Shown: positions 42,215 through 52,325 of the stretch, piece by piece
Layout: every line of letters begins with the position of its first letter
Numbering within the stretch: the stretch's first letter is position 1
Origin: CAIWHR01 sp963781285
Lineage (GTDB): Bacteria; Pseudomonadota; Gammaproteobacteria; Burkholderiales; Casimicrobiaceae
DNA: 64,000 nucleotides
Direction: 5' to 3'
NCBI GenBank assembly: GCA_963781285.1
Contig: CAWAFI010000008.1
Coordinates: forward strand, 62,001 to 126,000
Notes under the pieces: model-generated
What the model was told of the DNA's origin: nothing
What the model saw: only the letters and a program-made list of their open reading frames with translations
Databases searched by the model: none
Position numbers and translations under genes: made by a program

Positions 42215-44545
42215 ATGCTGAACATCGAAATCGACGGCAAACCGGTGGCAGTGGCGCCGGGCAGCACAGTGATGGACGCCGCCCACAAGCTCGGCATCTA
42301 CGTTCCGCATTTCTGCTGGCACAAGAAGCTCTCGATTGCCGCCAACTGCCGGATGTGCCTCGTGCAGGTGGAAAAGGCGCCGAAGCCGATGCCGGCGTGC
42401 GCGACACCGGTCTCCAACGGCATGAAGGTGTGGACCGCCTCCGAACAGGCGAAGACCGCGCAGCAGGGCGTGATGGAGTTCCTCCTCATCAACCATCCCC
42501 TCGACTGTCCGATTTGCGACCAGGGCGGCGAGTGCCAGCTGCAGGACCTCGCCGTCGGCTACGGCGGCTCGGCATCCCGGTATGCGGAGCCGAAGCGTGT
42601 GGTCATGCACAAGAACCTCGGCCCGCTGGTTGCCGCGGAGGAGATGACGCGCTGCATCCAGTGCACGCGCTGCGTGCGCTTCGGCCAGGAGATCGCGGGC
42701 GTGATGGAACTCGGCATGATCGGGCGCGGCGAGCACGCCGAGATCGTCGCGTTCGTCGGCCGCACCGTCGACTCGGAGCTGTCCGGAAACATGATCGACA
42801 TCTGCCCGGTCGGCGCGCTCACGTCGAAGCCGTTCCGCTATAAGGCGCGGACGTGGGAGCTCGCGCGGCGCAAGTCGGTATCGCCGCACGACGCGCTCGG
42901 CAGCAACCTGATCGTGCAGGTGAAGAACGACCGGGTCGTGCGTGTAGTGCCGCGCGAGAACGAGGCGGTCAACGAATGCTGGATATCGGACAAGGATCGC
43001 TTTTCCTACGAAGCGCTGGAGAGCGAGGAGCGCCTCGCCGCGCCGCTGATCAAGCAGGGCGGCGCATGGAAGACCGTCGACTGGCAAGCAGCACTCGAGC
43101 ATGTCGCGCAGGGGTTAGCCGACGTTATCGCGAAGCATGGCGGCGCGGCGCTGGGCACGCTCGTCTCGCCGCACTCCACAATCGAAGAAATGTCGCTGGC
43201 GGCGAAGCTGACCCGCGCGCTTGGCTCCGACAACATCGACTTCCGGCTGCGGCAGACGGATTTCCGCGGTGATGGGCACGGCGTCGGCATTCCATGGCTT
43301 GGACTGCCGGTCGCGGAACTCAGCACCCTTGAACGCGTGCTCGTCGTCGGCAGCTTCCTGCGCAAGGACCACCCGCTCGTCGCGCAACGGCTGCGCCAGG
43401 CGGCGAGGAAGGGCGCGCAGGTGTCGCTGCTGCATTCGGTCGCCGACGATTCGCTGATCAAGGTCGCCCACTCGTTCATCGTCGCGCCATCGCTCCTGCC
43501 GCTGGCATTGGCCGAGGTGGTGGTGGCCGCGGCCACGGGCGGAGGGAAGCCGGTGCCAGCGGCGCTTGCCGGCATCGAACCCACTGCCGCGGCGCAGGTG
43601 ATGGCGGCTTCGCTTCTCACCGGCGAGCGCAAGGCGATCCTGCTCGGCAACGGCGCCGAACAGCATCCGCTGGCGTCGCAACTGATGGCGCTCGCGCAGG
43701 CACTCGCCGAAATCACGGGCGCCACACTCGGTTGCCTCACGGAGGCTGCGAACAGCGTCGGCGGCTACGTGGCGGACGCATTGCCGCAATCCGGAGGACG
43801 GAACGCGCAGTCGATGCTGAACGATCCGCGGAAAGCGTACATCGTCATGGGCGTCGAGCCGGAATTCGATTGCGCGAACCCCGTGGCGGCGCGCGCCGCG
43901 CTGGCGAAGGCGGAGTTTGTCGTCGCGCTGTCACCGTTCCGCCATGGCACGCAATACGCCGATGCGCTGCTGCCGATTGGTCCGTTCACCGAAACGGCAG
44001 GCACGTTCGTGAGCTGCGAGGGTCGCGTGCAAAGCTTCAACGGTGTGGTCAGGCCGCTGGATGATGCGCGGCCGGCATGGAAGGTGCTGCGCGTCCTGGG
44101 TTCGCTGCTTCGCCTTCCAGGATTCGACTTCGAGTCGATCGAGGACGTGCGCGCGTCGGTGCTTCCCGCAGGCGGCGACATCGCCGACCGCCTCGGGAAT
44201 GGCACGCGCGTTGCGATCGTCAAACCGGACGCATCGGCGCCCGGTTTCGAGCGCGTCGCCGACATTCCGATCTACTTTGCCGATCCGCTCGCTCGCCGCG
44301 CACCCTCGCTGCAGCAGACCGCCGACGCGAAGCCCCCGCGGGCACGGATGAGCGTGCTGACGCTGCAGCGAGTTGGTGTCGCGGCAGGGGCGCAAGTGAA
44401 GGTGCGGCAGGGTCGTGGCGAGGCGGTGCTGACTACGGTCGTGGATGCGACGGTTCCAGCTGGAGTCGTGCGCATCGCTGCCGCGCATGCATCGACGTGC
44501 GGCCTCGAGGGCCTGTCCGGCCCGATCACGGTGGAGAAGGCATAG
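42215..44545 (+). CDS. nuoG: NADH-quinone oxidoreductase subunit G
   Basis: This 776-residue subunit has iron-sulfur ligands in the first 250 residues: FCWHKKLSIAANCRMC and PACATPV ([2Fe-2S]), HPLDCPICDQGGECQLQD with the unusual His ligand, and RCIQCTRCVRFGQE with ICPVGAL ([4Fe-4S]). The rest is a molybdopterin-oxidoreductase-like domain without the cofactor. It relays electrons from NuoEF toward NuoI. The C-terminal half is less conserved, as is normal. Confidence 0.96.
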   Translation: MLNIEIDGKPVAVAPGSTVMDAAHKLGIYVPHFCWHKKLSIAANCRMCLVQVEKAPKPMPACATPVSNGMKVWTASEQAKTAQQGVMEFLLINHPLDCPICDQGGECQLQDLAVGYGGSASRYAEPKRVVMHKNLGPLVAAEEMTRCIQCTRCVRFGQEIAGVMELGMIGRGEHAEIVAFVGRTVDSELSGNMIDICPVGALTSKPFRYKARTWELARRKSVSPHDALGSNLIVQVKNDRVVRVVPRENEAVNECWISDKDRFSYEALESEERLAAPLIKQGGAWKTVDWQAALEHVAQGLADVIAKHGGAALGTLVSPHSTIEEMSLAAKLTRALGSDNIDFRLRQTDFRGDGHGVGIPWLGLPVAELSTLERVLVVGSFLRKDHPLVAQRLRQAARKGAQVSLLHSVADDSLIKVAHSFIVAPSLLPLALAEVVVAAATGGGKPVPAALAGIEPTAAAQVMAASLLTGERKAILLGNGAEQHPLASQLMALAQALAEITGATLGCLTEAANSVGGYVADALPQSGGRNAQSMLNDPRKAYIVMGVEPEFDCANPVAARAALAKAEFVVALSPFRHGTQYADALLPIGPFTETAGTFVSCEGRVQSFNGVVRPLDDARPAWKVLRVLGSLLRLPGFDFESIEDVRASVLPAGGDIADRLGNGTRVAIVKPDASAPGFERVADIPIYFADPLARRAPSLQQTADAKPPRARMSVLTLQRVGVAAGAQVKVRQGRGEAVLTTVVDATVPAGVVRIAAAHASTCGLEGLSGPITVEKA

Positions 44546-44546
44546 C

Positions 44547-45608
44547 GTGGATTCGGTGCTTGCTCCCGTCGCCGGGTTCTTCGGCGCCGCGTGGCCGGCG
44601 GTGTGGGCGCTCGCCAGGATTGTCGCGATCGCGATCCCGCTGATCCTCGCGGTCGCTTACCTGACGCTTGCCGAGCGCAAGATCATCGGCTGGATGCAGG
44701 TTCGAATCGGTCCGAATCGCGTGGGACCGCTGGGGCTGCTGCAGCCGTTCGCCGACGTCTTCAAGCTGATCTTCAAGGAGATCGTCCTTCCATCCGGCGC
44801 CAACAAGTACCTGTTTTTTGTCGCCCCGGTGCTGGCGATCGCGCCGGCCCTCGCAGCGTGGGCGGTGATTCCGTTCGCAGAGGGGTTCGCGCTCGCCGAC
44901 ATCAATGCCGGTCTCCTCTACGTACTGGCGATGACGTCGATCGGTGTCTACGGAATCATCCTCGCCGGGTGGGCATCCAACTCCAAGTACGCGTTCCTGG
45001 GTTGCCTCCGCTCGGCGGCGCAGATCGTCTCCTACGAGATCGCGATGGGTTTCGCGCTGGTTGGCGTGCTGATGGCGGCGAACACGCTCAACCTGTCCGG
45101 CATCGTGCGCGGCCAGGAAGGCGGGCCCGCGTACTGGTACTTCATTCCGCTCTTCCCGCTGTTCCTCGTCTACCTGATCTCGGGCGTCGCCGAGACCAAC
45201 CGCCACCCTTTCGATGTGGCGGAAGGCGAGTCCGAGATCGTCGCCGGCTTCCACGTCGAGTATTCGGGCGTCGCGTTCGCGGTGTTCTTCCTCGCCGAGT
45301 ACATGAATATGATCCTGATCGCGGCACTGGCCTCGGTCATGTTCCTCGGCGGCTGGCTGTCGCCGTGGCCACAGCTCAATTACATGACCCTCGGCGACTT
45401 TGCGCCGTTCGGCGACGGAATGATGTGGCTGTTCGCCAAGATGGCGGGGGTGCTGTTCCTCTTCCTGTGGATCCGGGCGACGTTCCCGCGTTATCGCTAC
45501 GACCAGATCATGCGGCTGGGCTGGAAAGTATTCATTCCGGTGACGCTTGTCTGGATAGTGTTCCTCGCCGTCATGATGCAGACGCCTTGGGCCGGGCTGT
45601 TCCACTGA
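44547..45608 (+). CDS. nuoH: NADH-quinone oxidoreductase subunit H
   Basis: This 353-residue membrane subunit has eight helices and the signatures ERKIIGWMQVRIGPNRVGP (near residue 40) and AETNRHPFDVAEGESEIVAG on the quinone-facing loop. It forms part of the quinone chamber and couples it to proton pumping. The start is the GTG directly after the nuoG stop (TAGC GTG). Confidence 0.96.
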   Translation: MDSVLAPVAGFFGAAWPAVWALARIVAIAIPLILAVAYLTLAERKIIGWMQVRIGPNRVGPLGLLQPFADVFKLIFKEIVLPSGANKYLFFVAPVLAIAPALAAWAVIPFAEGFALADINAGLLYVLAMTSIGVYGIILAGWASNSKYAFLGCLRSAAQIVSYEIAMGFALVGVLMAANTLNLSGIVRGQEGGPAYWYFIPLFPLFLVYLISGVAETNRHPFDVAEGESEIVAGFHVEYSGVAFAVFFLAEYMNMILIAALASVMFLGGWLSPWPQLNYMTLGDFAPFGDGMMWLFAKMAGVLFLFLWIRATFPRYRYDQIMRLGWKVFIPVTLVWIVFLAVMMQTPWAGLFH

Positions 45609-45620
45609 GGCGAGACGACG

Positions 45621-46112
45621 ATGCTGACGCGCGCCCGCGAGTTCTTCAATACCTGGCTGCTGTTGGAGCTCGTGCAAGGGCTGTGGCTGACCTGGCGCCA
45701 CATGTTCGCGCGCAAGGTCACCGTGCAGTTTCCCGAGGAGAAGACGCCGCAGAGCCCGCGCTTCCGCGGATTGCACGCGTTGCGGCGCTACCCGAACGGC
45801 GAGGAGCGTTGCATCGCCTGCAAGCTTTGCGAAGCGGTATGCCCGGCGCTCGCGATCACCATTGAGTCCGAAGAGCGCGCCGACGGCACGCGGCGGACGA
45901 CGCGCTACGACATCGACCTCACGAAATGCATCTTCTGCGGATTCTGCGAGGAGAGCTGTCCGGTCGACTCGATCGTCGAGACACGCATACTCGAGTATCA
46001 CGGCGAGAAGCGCGGCGACCTCATCTACACCAAGGAGATGCTGCTCGCAGTGGGCGACCGCTACGAGACGCAGATCGCTGCTGATCGCGCGCAAGACGCG
46101 AGATATCGATGA
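45621..46112 (+). CDS. nuoI: NADH-quinone oxidoreductase subunit I
   Basis: This 163-residue ferredoxin-like subunit has two [4Fe-4S] motifs, CIACKLCEAVCPALAI and CIFCGFCEESCPVDSI (clusters N6a and N6b), and an N-terminal amphipathic helix for membrane contact. It carries electrons from NuoG to NuoB. Confidence 0.97.
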   Translation: MLTRAREFFNTWLLLELVQGLWLTWRHMFARKVTVQFPEEKTPQSPRFRGLHALRRYPNGEERCIACKLCEAVCPALAITIESEERADGTRRTTRYDIDLTKCIFCGFCEESCPVDSIVETRILEYHGEKRGDLIYTKEMLLAVGDRYETQIAADRAQDARYR

Positions 46113-46176
46113 AGGAATTCGACTCAAGCGTCGTCACGGATTGTCCGCGCCGCGCGAGGACCGACTCTTAGGCACA

Positions 46177-46782
46177 ATGAGCGTACAAACCGCCCTGTTC
46201 TATCTGTTCGCCGCGATTCTCGTGTTTGCCGCGCTGCGCGTCGTCACCGCGCGCAATCCGGTGCACGCAGCCCTTTGGCTGGTCCTGGCATTCTTCACTG
46301 CCGCCGCGCACTGGCTGATGCTGCGCGCGGAGTTTCTCGCAATCGCCCTGGTGCTGGTCTACGTGGGCGCGGTCATGGTGCTGTTCCTGTTCGTCGTGAT
46401 GATGCTCGACGTAAATTTCGACAGCCTGCGCAAGCAGTTCCGCAGCTACATCCCGGTTGGCGCGACGGTCTTCGTCCTGGTGTTGATCGAGATGGCGTTG
46501 GTGCTTCTCGGTAACCGTTTGTCGGGCGTTACGGGCAACGTCGCGTCGCCGCCGGCCGGAGGCAGCAACACCAGGGCGCTGGGCGCCTTGCTCTACACCG
46601 AATACGTCTATCCGTTCGAGATCGCCGCGGTCATTCTGCTGGTGGCGATCATTGCCGCGATCGCGCTGACGCACCGCCGGCGGCGGGAGACCCGATACCA
46701 GGACCCGGGCCAGCAGGTAAGGGTGCGGCCGCGGGACCGGCTGCGCGTGCTGTCGATGCCTTCCGAAAAGCGAGAACCGTAG
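46177..46782 (+). CDS. nuoJ: NADH-quinone oxidoreductase subunit J
   Basis: This 201-residue membrane subunit has five helices with the conserved NPVHAALWLVLAFFTAAAHW and VLVYVGAVMVLFLFVVMMLD segments, the latter including the pi-bulge helix seen in complex I structures. The C-terminus is basic. A 90-base gap precedes nuoK. Confidence 0.95.
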   Translation: MSVQTALFYLFAAILVFAALRVVTARNPVHAALWLVLAFFTAAAHWLMLRAEFLAIALVLVYVGAVMVLFLFVVMMLDVNFDSLRKQFRSYIPVGATVFVLVLIEMALVLLGNRLSGVTGNVASPPAGGSNTRALGALLYTEYVYPFEIAAVILLVAIIAAIALTHRRRRETRYQDPGQQVRVRPRDRLRVLSMPSEKREP

Positions 46783-46872
46783 GAAGACGGGCGCCGGCGG
46801 CGGACGCGCAGGGCGCGGAACAGCCTCCGTCGACGGGTCCAACAAGAAGTTCTTCGATCAAGGGAGCAAGGT

Positions 46873-47193
46873 GTGGCAATCCTCACGGCGCCGACGCTGT
46901 CGCACTACCTCGTGCTGGGCGCGATCCTGTTCGCGATCAGCATGGCCGGCATCTTCCTCAATCGGAAGAACGTGATCATCCTGCTGATGGCGATCGAGCT
47001 GATGCTGCTCGCCGTCAACCTCAACTTCATCGCCTTCTCGAGCTACCTCGACGACATGGCCGGACAGGTGTTCGTCTTCTTCATCCTGACGGTGGCGGCG
47101 GCCGAGTCGGCGATCGGCCTCGCGATCCTGGTGCTCCTGTTCCGCAACGTCGGTTCTATCGACGTCGAGGACCTCGACCGGCTGAAGGGCTAG
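46873..47193 (+). CDS. nuoK: NADH-quinone oxidoreductase subunit K
   Basis: This 106-residue antiporter-like subunit has three helices and the two membrane glutamates needed for proton transfer, in LLMAIELMLLAVNLNF and VAAAESAIGLAILVLLF. The start is GTG 46873 with AGGGAGC upstream. Confidence 0.95.
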   Translation: MAILTAPTLSHYLVLGAILFAISMAGIFLNRKNVIILLMAIELMLLAVNLNFIAFSSYLDDMAGQVFVFFILTVAAAESAIGLAILVLLFRNVGSIDVEDLDRLKG

Positions 47194-47204
47194 GTACCGC
47201 GAAC

Positions 47205-49196
47205 ATGACGATGCAGCAACTCTACCTGTTCGTGCCACTGGCGCCGCTGGCGGCGGCGATCGTCGTCGGCCTTTTCGGCCGACAGCTCGGCCGCACCGTG
47301 TCGCACTGGCTGTGCTGCCTGGGCGTGGCGGCCTCGATGGTCGCGTCGTACGTGATCTTCAATGACGTTCTGGCCGGCCACACGTTCAACGGCGACGTCT
47401 ACACGTGGCTGCAATCGGGCGACCTCAAGCTCGCGATCGGCTTCCTGATCGATCCGCTGACCGTCCTCATGATGCTGGTCGTCACCTTCGTGTCGCTGAT
47501 GGTCCATATCTACACGATCGGCTACATGGCCGACGACGATGGCTACACCCGCTTCTTCTCCTACATCTCGCTGTTCACGTTCTCGATGCTCATGCTCGTG
47601 ATGAGCAACAACTTCCTCCAGCTCTTCTTCGGCTGGGAAGCGGTGGGCTTGGTCTCGTACCTGCTGATCGGTTTCTGGTACACGCGCGAGTCGGCGATCT
47701 ACGCGAACTTGAAGGCGTTCCTCGCCAACCGCGTCGGCGACTTCGGCTTCGTGTTGGGCATCGGCCTCATCCTCGCGTACTTCGGCACGCTCGACTACGC
47801 GGCGGTATTCGGCGCAGCGGGCAAGCTGGCCGGAACGGCGGTCAACCTGTTGGGGACGGCTCAGTGGTCGCTCATGACGGTCATCTGCATCTGCCTCTTT
47901 GTCGGCGCGATGGGCAAGAGCGCGCAGGTGCCGCTGCACGTCTGGCTGCCCGACTCGATGGAGGGCCCGACTCCGATCTCCGCGCTGATTCACGCGGCGA
48001 CGATGGTGACGGCCGGCATCTTCATGGTCGCGCGGATGAGCCCGCTGTTCGAGCTGTCGGACACGGCACTGTCGTTCGTGACGATCATCGGCGCGACCAC
48101 CGCGCTGTTCATGGGTTTCCTGGGCCTGGTCCAGTTCGACATCAAGCGCGTCGTCGCCTACTCGACGCTGTCGCAATTGGGCTACATGGCGGTCGCGCTG
48201 GGAGTATCGGCGTACGCCGGCGGCATCTTCCACCTGATGACGCATGCGTTCTTCAAGGCGCTGCTCTTCCTCGGGGCCGGCTCGGCGATCATCGCCATGC
48301 ACCACGAGCAGGACATGCGGCGCATGGGCGGCCTGCGCAAGTACATGCCGATTACGTACGCGACGATGGTGATCGGGGGGCTCGCGCTGTGCGGCATTCC
48401 GCCGTTCGCCGGCTTCTTCTCGAAGGACGCGATTATCGAAGCCGTGCACCTGTCGCGGATCCCGGGCCACTCCTACGCGTATTTCGCAGTGGTGGGCGGC
48501 GTGTTCGTGACAGCGCTCTACACCTTCCGGATGCTGTTTCTCACGTTCCACGGCGAAGAGCGCTTTGGCAAGACCGGCCACGATGCCGGCGAGCATGGGC
48601 ACGACGAGCACGGTGAACACGCCGGGCCGCCGAGGGAAAGCCCGTGGGTCGTCACAGTGCCGTTGGTGCTGCTGGCAATCCCCTCGGTCTTCGCCGGCTG
48701 GCAGTACATCGAGCCGACGCTGTTCGGCGGCTTCTTCGGCGATTCGATCGTCGTGCGGGCCGAGCATGCGGTGCTCGCGGGGCTCAAGGAGGAATGGCAC
48801 GGCGTCGGCGCATTCATCCGCCACGGCCTGGTGAGCCTGCCGTTCTGGCTGGCCATCGCCGGCGTCGTTACGGCGTGGTACTGCTATCTCGTCAACCCGG
48901 TGCTGCCGGACCGGCTCCGCAGGGCCGCGGGTCCGCTCTACGCGCTGCTCGACAACAAGTACTACTTCGACCGCTTCAACGATTGGTTCTTCGCCGGCGG
49001 CGCGCGGTTGTTCGGCGGTTTCCTGTCCAACGTGGGCGACCGCACGATCATCGACGGCTTTTTCGTCAACGGCACGGCGAAGGTCATCGGCTGGGCGGCA
49101 GCACTCATGCGTCATCTGCAATCGGGTTACGTCTACCACTACGCGTTCACGATGATCATCGGTCTCTTCGCCCTGCTGTCGTGGTGGGTGCGCTGA
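47205..49196 (+). CDS. nuoL: NADH-quinone oxidoreductase subunit L
   Basis: This 663-residue Mrp-like subunit has 16 helices and a long lateral C-terminal helix. Proton-path residues lie in FFGWEAVGLVSYLLIGFWY and the lysine region PLHVWLPDSMEGPTPISALI. A histidine/acid-rich loop (HDAGEHGHDEHGEHAG, about residue 462) is present. It is the distal proton pump of complex I. Confidence 0.96.
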   Translation: MTMQQLYLFVPLAPLAAAIVVGLFGRQLGRTVSHWLCCLGVAASMVASYVIFNDVLAGHTFNGDVYTWLQSGDLKLAIGFLIDPLTVLMMLVVTFVSLMVHIYTIGYMADDDGYTRFFSYISLFTFSMLMLVMSNNFLQLFFGWEAVGLVSYLLIGFWYTRESAIYANLKAFLANRVGDFGFVLGIGLILAYFGTLDYAAVFGAAGKLAGTAVNLLGTAQWSLMTVICICLFVGAMGKSAQVPLHVWLPDSMEGPTPISALIHAATMVTAGIFMVARMSPLFELSDTALSFVTIIGATTALFMGFLGLVQFDIKRVVAYSTLSQLGYMAVALGVSAYAGGIFHLMTHAFFKALLFLGAGSAIIAMHHEQDMRRMGGLRKYMPITYATMVIGGLALCGIPPFAGFFSKDAIIEAVHLSRIPGHSYAYFAVVGGVFVTALYTFRMLFLTFHGEERFGKTGHDAGEHGHDEHGEHAGPPRESPWVVTVPLVLLAIPSVFAGWQYIEPTLFGGFFGDSIVVRAEHAVLAGLKEEWHGVGAFIRHGLVSLPFWLAIAGVVTAWYCYLVNPVLPDRLRRAAGPLYALLDNKYYFDRFNDWFFAGGARLFGGFLSNVGDRTIIDGFFVNGTAKVIGWAAALMRHLQSGYVYHYAFTMIIGLFALLSWWVR

Positions 49197-49216
49197 CCAA
49201 GACGACAACGATAACA

Positions 49217-50686
49217 ATGCCGTATCTCTCGCTTGCCATTTGGGTGCCGATCGTCGCCGGGTTTGTCGTGCTGGCCGTCGGGCGCGACCGCGACGCGGGT
49301 GTTGCGCGCTGGATCGCGCTCATCGGCGCGACCGTCGGCTTGCTGGTCACGCTCCCACTTTGGCTGCACTTCGATCCCGCGACCTCGGATATGCAGTTCG
49401 TCGAACGCGGCGAATGGATCCCGCGCTTCGATATCCACTACCTCCTCGGTGTGGACGGGATCTCGGTGCTGTTCGTGATCCTCAACAGCCTGATGACGCT
49501 GCTCGTCGTGTGGTCGGCGTGGGAGGTGATCCAGATTCGTGTCGCGCAGTACATGGCGGCGTTCCTGATCCAGTCCGGACTGATCAACGGCGCGTTTAGT
49601 GCCCTCGATGGCATCCTGTTCTACGTGTTCTTCGAGGCGATGCTGATTCCGATGTACCTGATCATCGGCGTTTGGGGCGGGCCGAACCGCGTGTACGCGG
49701 CAATCAAGTTCTTCCTCTACACGCTGCTGGGGTCGCTGCTGATGCTGGTGGCGCTGATCTACCTCTACAACGTGTCGGAGACGTTCTCGATCGTCGAGTG
49801 GTACCAGGTGCCGCTGTCGCTCAAGGTGCAGGTGCTGCTGTTCATCGCGTTCTTCCTCTCCTTTGCGGTCAAGGTACCGATGTGGCCGGTGCACACGTGG
49901 CTGCCCGACGCGCATGTCGAGGCGCCGACCGGAGGCTCGGTGATCCTGGCGGCGATCACCCTGAAGATCGGTGCGTACGGCTTCGTCCGCTTCATCCTGC
50001 CGATCCTTCCGGACGCGTCGCGCTACCTCGCTGGCTTCGTGATCACGCTGTCGCTGATCGCGGTCGTCTACATCGGGTTTGTCGCGCTGGTGCAGGCCGA
50101 CATGAAGAAGCTGATCGCCTATTCGTCGATCTCGCACATGGGCTTCGTCACGCTGGGCTTCTTCATCTTCAACCAGCTCGGCGTGGAGGGCGGTCTGGTG
50201 CAGATGATCTCGCACGGGTTCGTGTCGGCGGCGATGTTCCTGTGTGTGGGTGTGATGTACGACCGCATGCACAGCCGGCAGATCGGCGACTACGGCGGCG
50301 TCGTCAACACGATGCCGAAGTTCGCGGCGTTCATGATGCTGTTCGCAATGGCCAACGCCGGGCTGCCTGCGACGTCGGGCTTCGTCGGCGAGTTCATGGT
50401 GATTCTGGCCTCGATCAGGACCAGCTTCTGGCTGGGCTTCGCCGCCGCGACGATCATGATCCTCGGCGCGGCGTACACGCTGTGGATGTACAAACGGGTG
50501 ATCTACGGCCCCGTCGCCAACGACAATGTGGCGAAGCTCACCGACCTCAACCGCCGCGAATTCTGGCTGCTTGCAAGCGTTGCGGGCCTCGTGCTTTGGC
50601 TGGGCGTCTGGCCGAAGCCGTTTGTCGACGTGATGCACACGTCGGTCGCCGACCTGCTCGCGCACGTTGCCAGGAGCAAGCTGTGA
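49217..50686 (+). CDS. nuoM: NADH-quinone oxidoreductase subunit M
   Basis: This 489-residue Mrp-like proton-pumping subunit has 14 helices. The glutamate of helix 5 is in FYVFFEAMLIPMYLIIG (near residue 138) and the lysine/His region in VPMWPVHTWLPDAHVEAPT (near 220). It lies 20 bases after nuoL. Confidence 0.96.
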   Translation: MPYLSLAIWVPIVAGFVVLAVGRDRDAGVARWIALIGATVGLLVTLPLWLHFDPATSDMQFVERGEWIPRFDIHYLLGVDGISVLFVILNSLMTLLVVWSAWEVIQIRVAQYMAAFLIQSGLINGAFSALDGILFYVFFEAMLIPMYLIIGVWGGPNRVYAAIKFFLYTLLGSLLMLVALIYLYNVSETFSIVEWYQVPLSLKVQVLLFIAFFLSFAVKVPMWPVHTWLPDAHVEAPTGGSVILAAITLKIGAYGFVRFILPILPDASRYLAGFVITLSLIAVVYIGFVALVQADMKKLIAYSSISHMGFVTLGFFIFNQLGVEGGLVQMISHGFVSAAMFLCVGVMYDRMHSRQIGDYGGVVNTMPKFAAFMMLFAMANAGLPATSGFVGEFMVILASIRTSFWLGFAAATIMILGAAYTLWMYKRVIYGPVANDNVAKLTDLNRREFWLLASVAGLVLWLGVWPKPFVDVMHTSVADLLAHVARSKL

Positions 50687-50702
50687 TCCGGCGGACCTCG
50701 CG

Positions 50703-52148
50703 ATGACGACGCTCAATTTCCTGGCCGTTCTGCCTGAAGCAGTCGTGCTTGCCGCCGCGTGTGCGATCCTGGTGCTCGACCTCTTCCTGCCCGACCGCCT
50801 ACGCCACTGGAGTTTCTGGGCCACGCAGATCGCCGTCCTCGGCTGCGCGTGGCTCATCGTCGTCACGGCCCGGATCGAGCCGATGCGCGCGATGAACGGC
50901 TTCGTCGTCGACGACATGCTGTCGGACCTGTTCCGGTTTTTCACCTGCATCGCGGTGTCGCTGACCCTGTTCTATTCCCGTGGCTATTTCCTCGCCCGCG
51001 GGCTGTTCCGCGGTGAAACCTTCGTTCTGGCGCTCACCACGCTGCTCGGTATGCTGGTGATGATCTCGGCCGCCAATTTCGTCACGCTCTACATGGGCCT
51101 CGAGTTGCAGGCGCTGTCGTTGTACGCGATGGTGGCGATGCACAAGAGCTCGAAGCAGGCCTCCGAAGCGGCGATGAAGTATTTCGTGCTCGGAGCGCTG
51201 GCTTCCGGCATGCTGCTTTACGGGATGTCGATGGTGTACGGCACGACCGGCTCGCTCGATCTCAACCGCGTCGGCGAGGTCGTACTGTCGGGGCAGGGTA
51301 ACCGGATGATCCTGCTGTTCGGTCTCGTGTTCGTGGTGTCGGGCATTGCGTTCAAGCTGGGCGCGGTCCCGTATCACATGTGGGTCCCGGACGTCTATGA
51401 TGGGGCGCCGACCGCGGTCACGCTGCTGATCGGCACCGCGCCGAAGCTCGCCGCGTTCGCGTTCATGCTGCGGCTCCTCGCCGTCGCGCTCGGCGGGCTC
51501 GAATTCGACTGGCAGGGGATGCTGATGGTTCTGGCACTCCTGTCTATGATCCTCGGCAACGTGATTGCGATCGCACAGACCAACATCAAGCGGATGCTGG
51601 CCTATTCGACGATCGCCAACATGGGTTTCATGCTGATGGGGTTCCTGACGGCGAATCTCAACGGTTACAGTGCCGCGATGTTCTACGCCGTGGCCTACGT
51701 GCTGACGAGCCTGGCGTCCTTCGGCATGGTGATGCTGCTGTCGCGCGAAGGTTTCGAGGCTGACCAGCTCGCCGACTTCAAGGGGCTGAATCAGCGCTCG
51801 CAGTGGTGGGCGTTCATGATGCTGCTGGTGATGTTTTCGCTTGCCGGCGTTCCGCCGACGGTCGGCTTCTACGCCAAGTTCTCGGTGATCGAGGCTGCCG
51901 TGAGCGCCGGCTTCACCTGGCTCGCCGTCGTCGCGGTAATGGCGTCGCTGGTCGGAGCCTTCTATTACCTGCGGGTCGTCAAGCTGATGTACTTCGACGA
52001 CGCCACCGATCCCGCGCCGATCGTCGCCCGCGGCGACAATCGCGCGCTGCTGTCGGCGAACGGCCTCGCGCTGCTCTTCTTCGGGATGTTTCCGCAGCAG
52101 CTGATGGGCTGGTGCGTTGTCGCGCTGGCGCAGTCGGGGTTTCTCTAG
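50703..52148 (+). CDS. nuoN: NADH-quinone oxidoreductase subunit N
   Basis: This 481-residue Mrp-like subunit has 14 helices, with YMGLELQALSLYAMVAM (helix 5 Glu) and VPYHMWVPDVYDGAPTAVT. ATG 50703 gives the family N-terminus; an in-frame ATG at 50667 lies inside nuoM. It completes the 14-gene complex I operon. Confidence 0.96.
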   Translation: MTTLNFLAVLPEAVVLAAACAILVLDLFLPDRLRHWSFWATQIAVLGCAWLIVVTARIEPMRAMNGFVVDDMLSDLFRFFTCIAVSLTLFYSRGYFLARGLFRGETFVLALTTLLGMLVMISAANFVTLYMGLELQALSLYAMVAMHKSSKQASEAAMKYFVLGALASGMLLYGMSMVYGTTGSLDLNRVGEVVLSGQGNRMILLFGLVFVVSGIAFKLGAVPYHMWVPDVYDGAPTAVTLLIGTAPKLAAFAFMLRLLAVALGGLEFDWQGMLMVLALLSMILGNVIAIAQTNIKRMLAYSTIANMGFMLMGFLTANLNGYSAAMFYAVAYVLTSLASFGMVMLLSREGFEADQLADFKGLNQRSQWWAFMMLLVMFSLAGVPPTVGFYAKFSVIEAAVSAGFTWLAVVAVMASLVGAFYYLRVVKLMYFDDATDPAPIVARGDNRALLSANGLALLFFGMFPQQLMGWCVVALAQSGFL

Positions 52149-52186
52149 ATCCATCGTTGATTTCGTGGCGATCGGTGTGGTGTGTC

Positions 52187-52229
52187 GCGGCGAATGGCGG
52201 GCGCAAGCGTCCCACCAGCCATTCGCCGC
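52187..52229 (+). terminator. Strong inverted repeat after the nuo operon, possible terminator
   Basis: GCGGCGAATGGC (52187-52198) pairs perfectly with GCCATTCGCCGC (52218-52229), and GTGTC/GGACAC extends the stem with a bulge. It lies 39 bases after the nuoN stop. There is no T run, so it may stabilise the mRNA end or mark Rho-dependent termination instead. Confidence 0.55.
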
Positions 52230-52325
52230 CGGACACGATGCGCTGCATGAACGGCCGCCCGCTCCCGTGGTGTCGTGCTAACATTTGCCGCTCCCCGATT
52301 CCGCGCCGCTTCCCGAACCCTCGCC

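Noticed and set aside
48585..48640. Histidine-rich loop in NuoL as a novel metal site
   Set aside because: I recall similar His/acidic loops at this place in other betaproteobacterial NuoL proteins; nothing further supports a special function.
47190..49217. A 675-codon minus-strand frame opposite nuoL
   Set aside because: Shadow of nuoL, with the Arg/His/Asp/Glu composition caused by third-position GC bias.
49139..50950. A 603-codon minus-strand frame opposite nuoM
   Set aside because: Shadow of nuoM; no recognisable domain.
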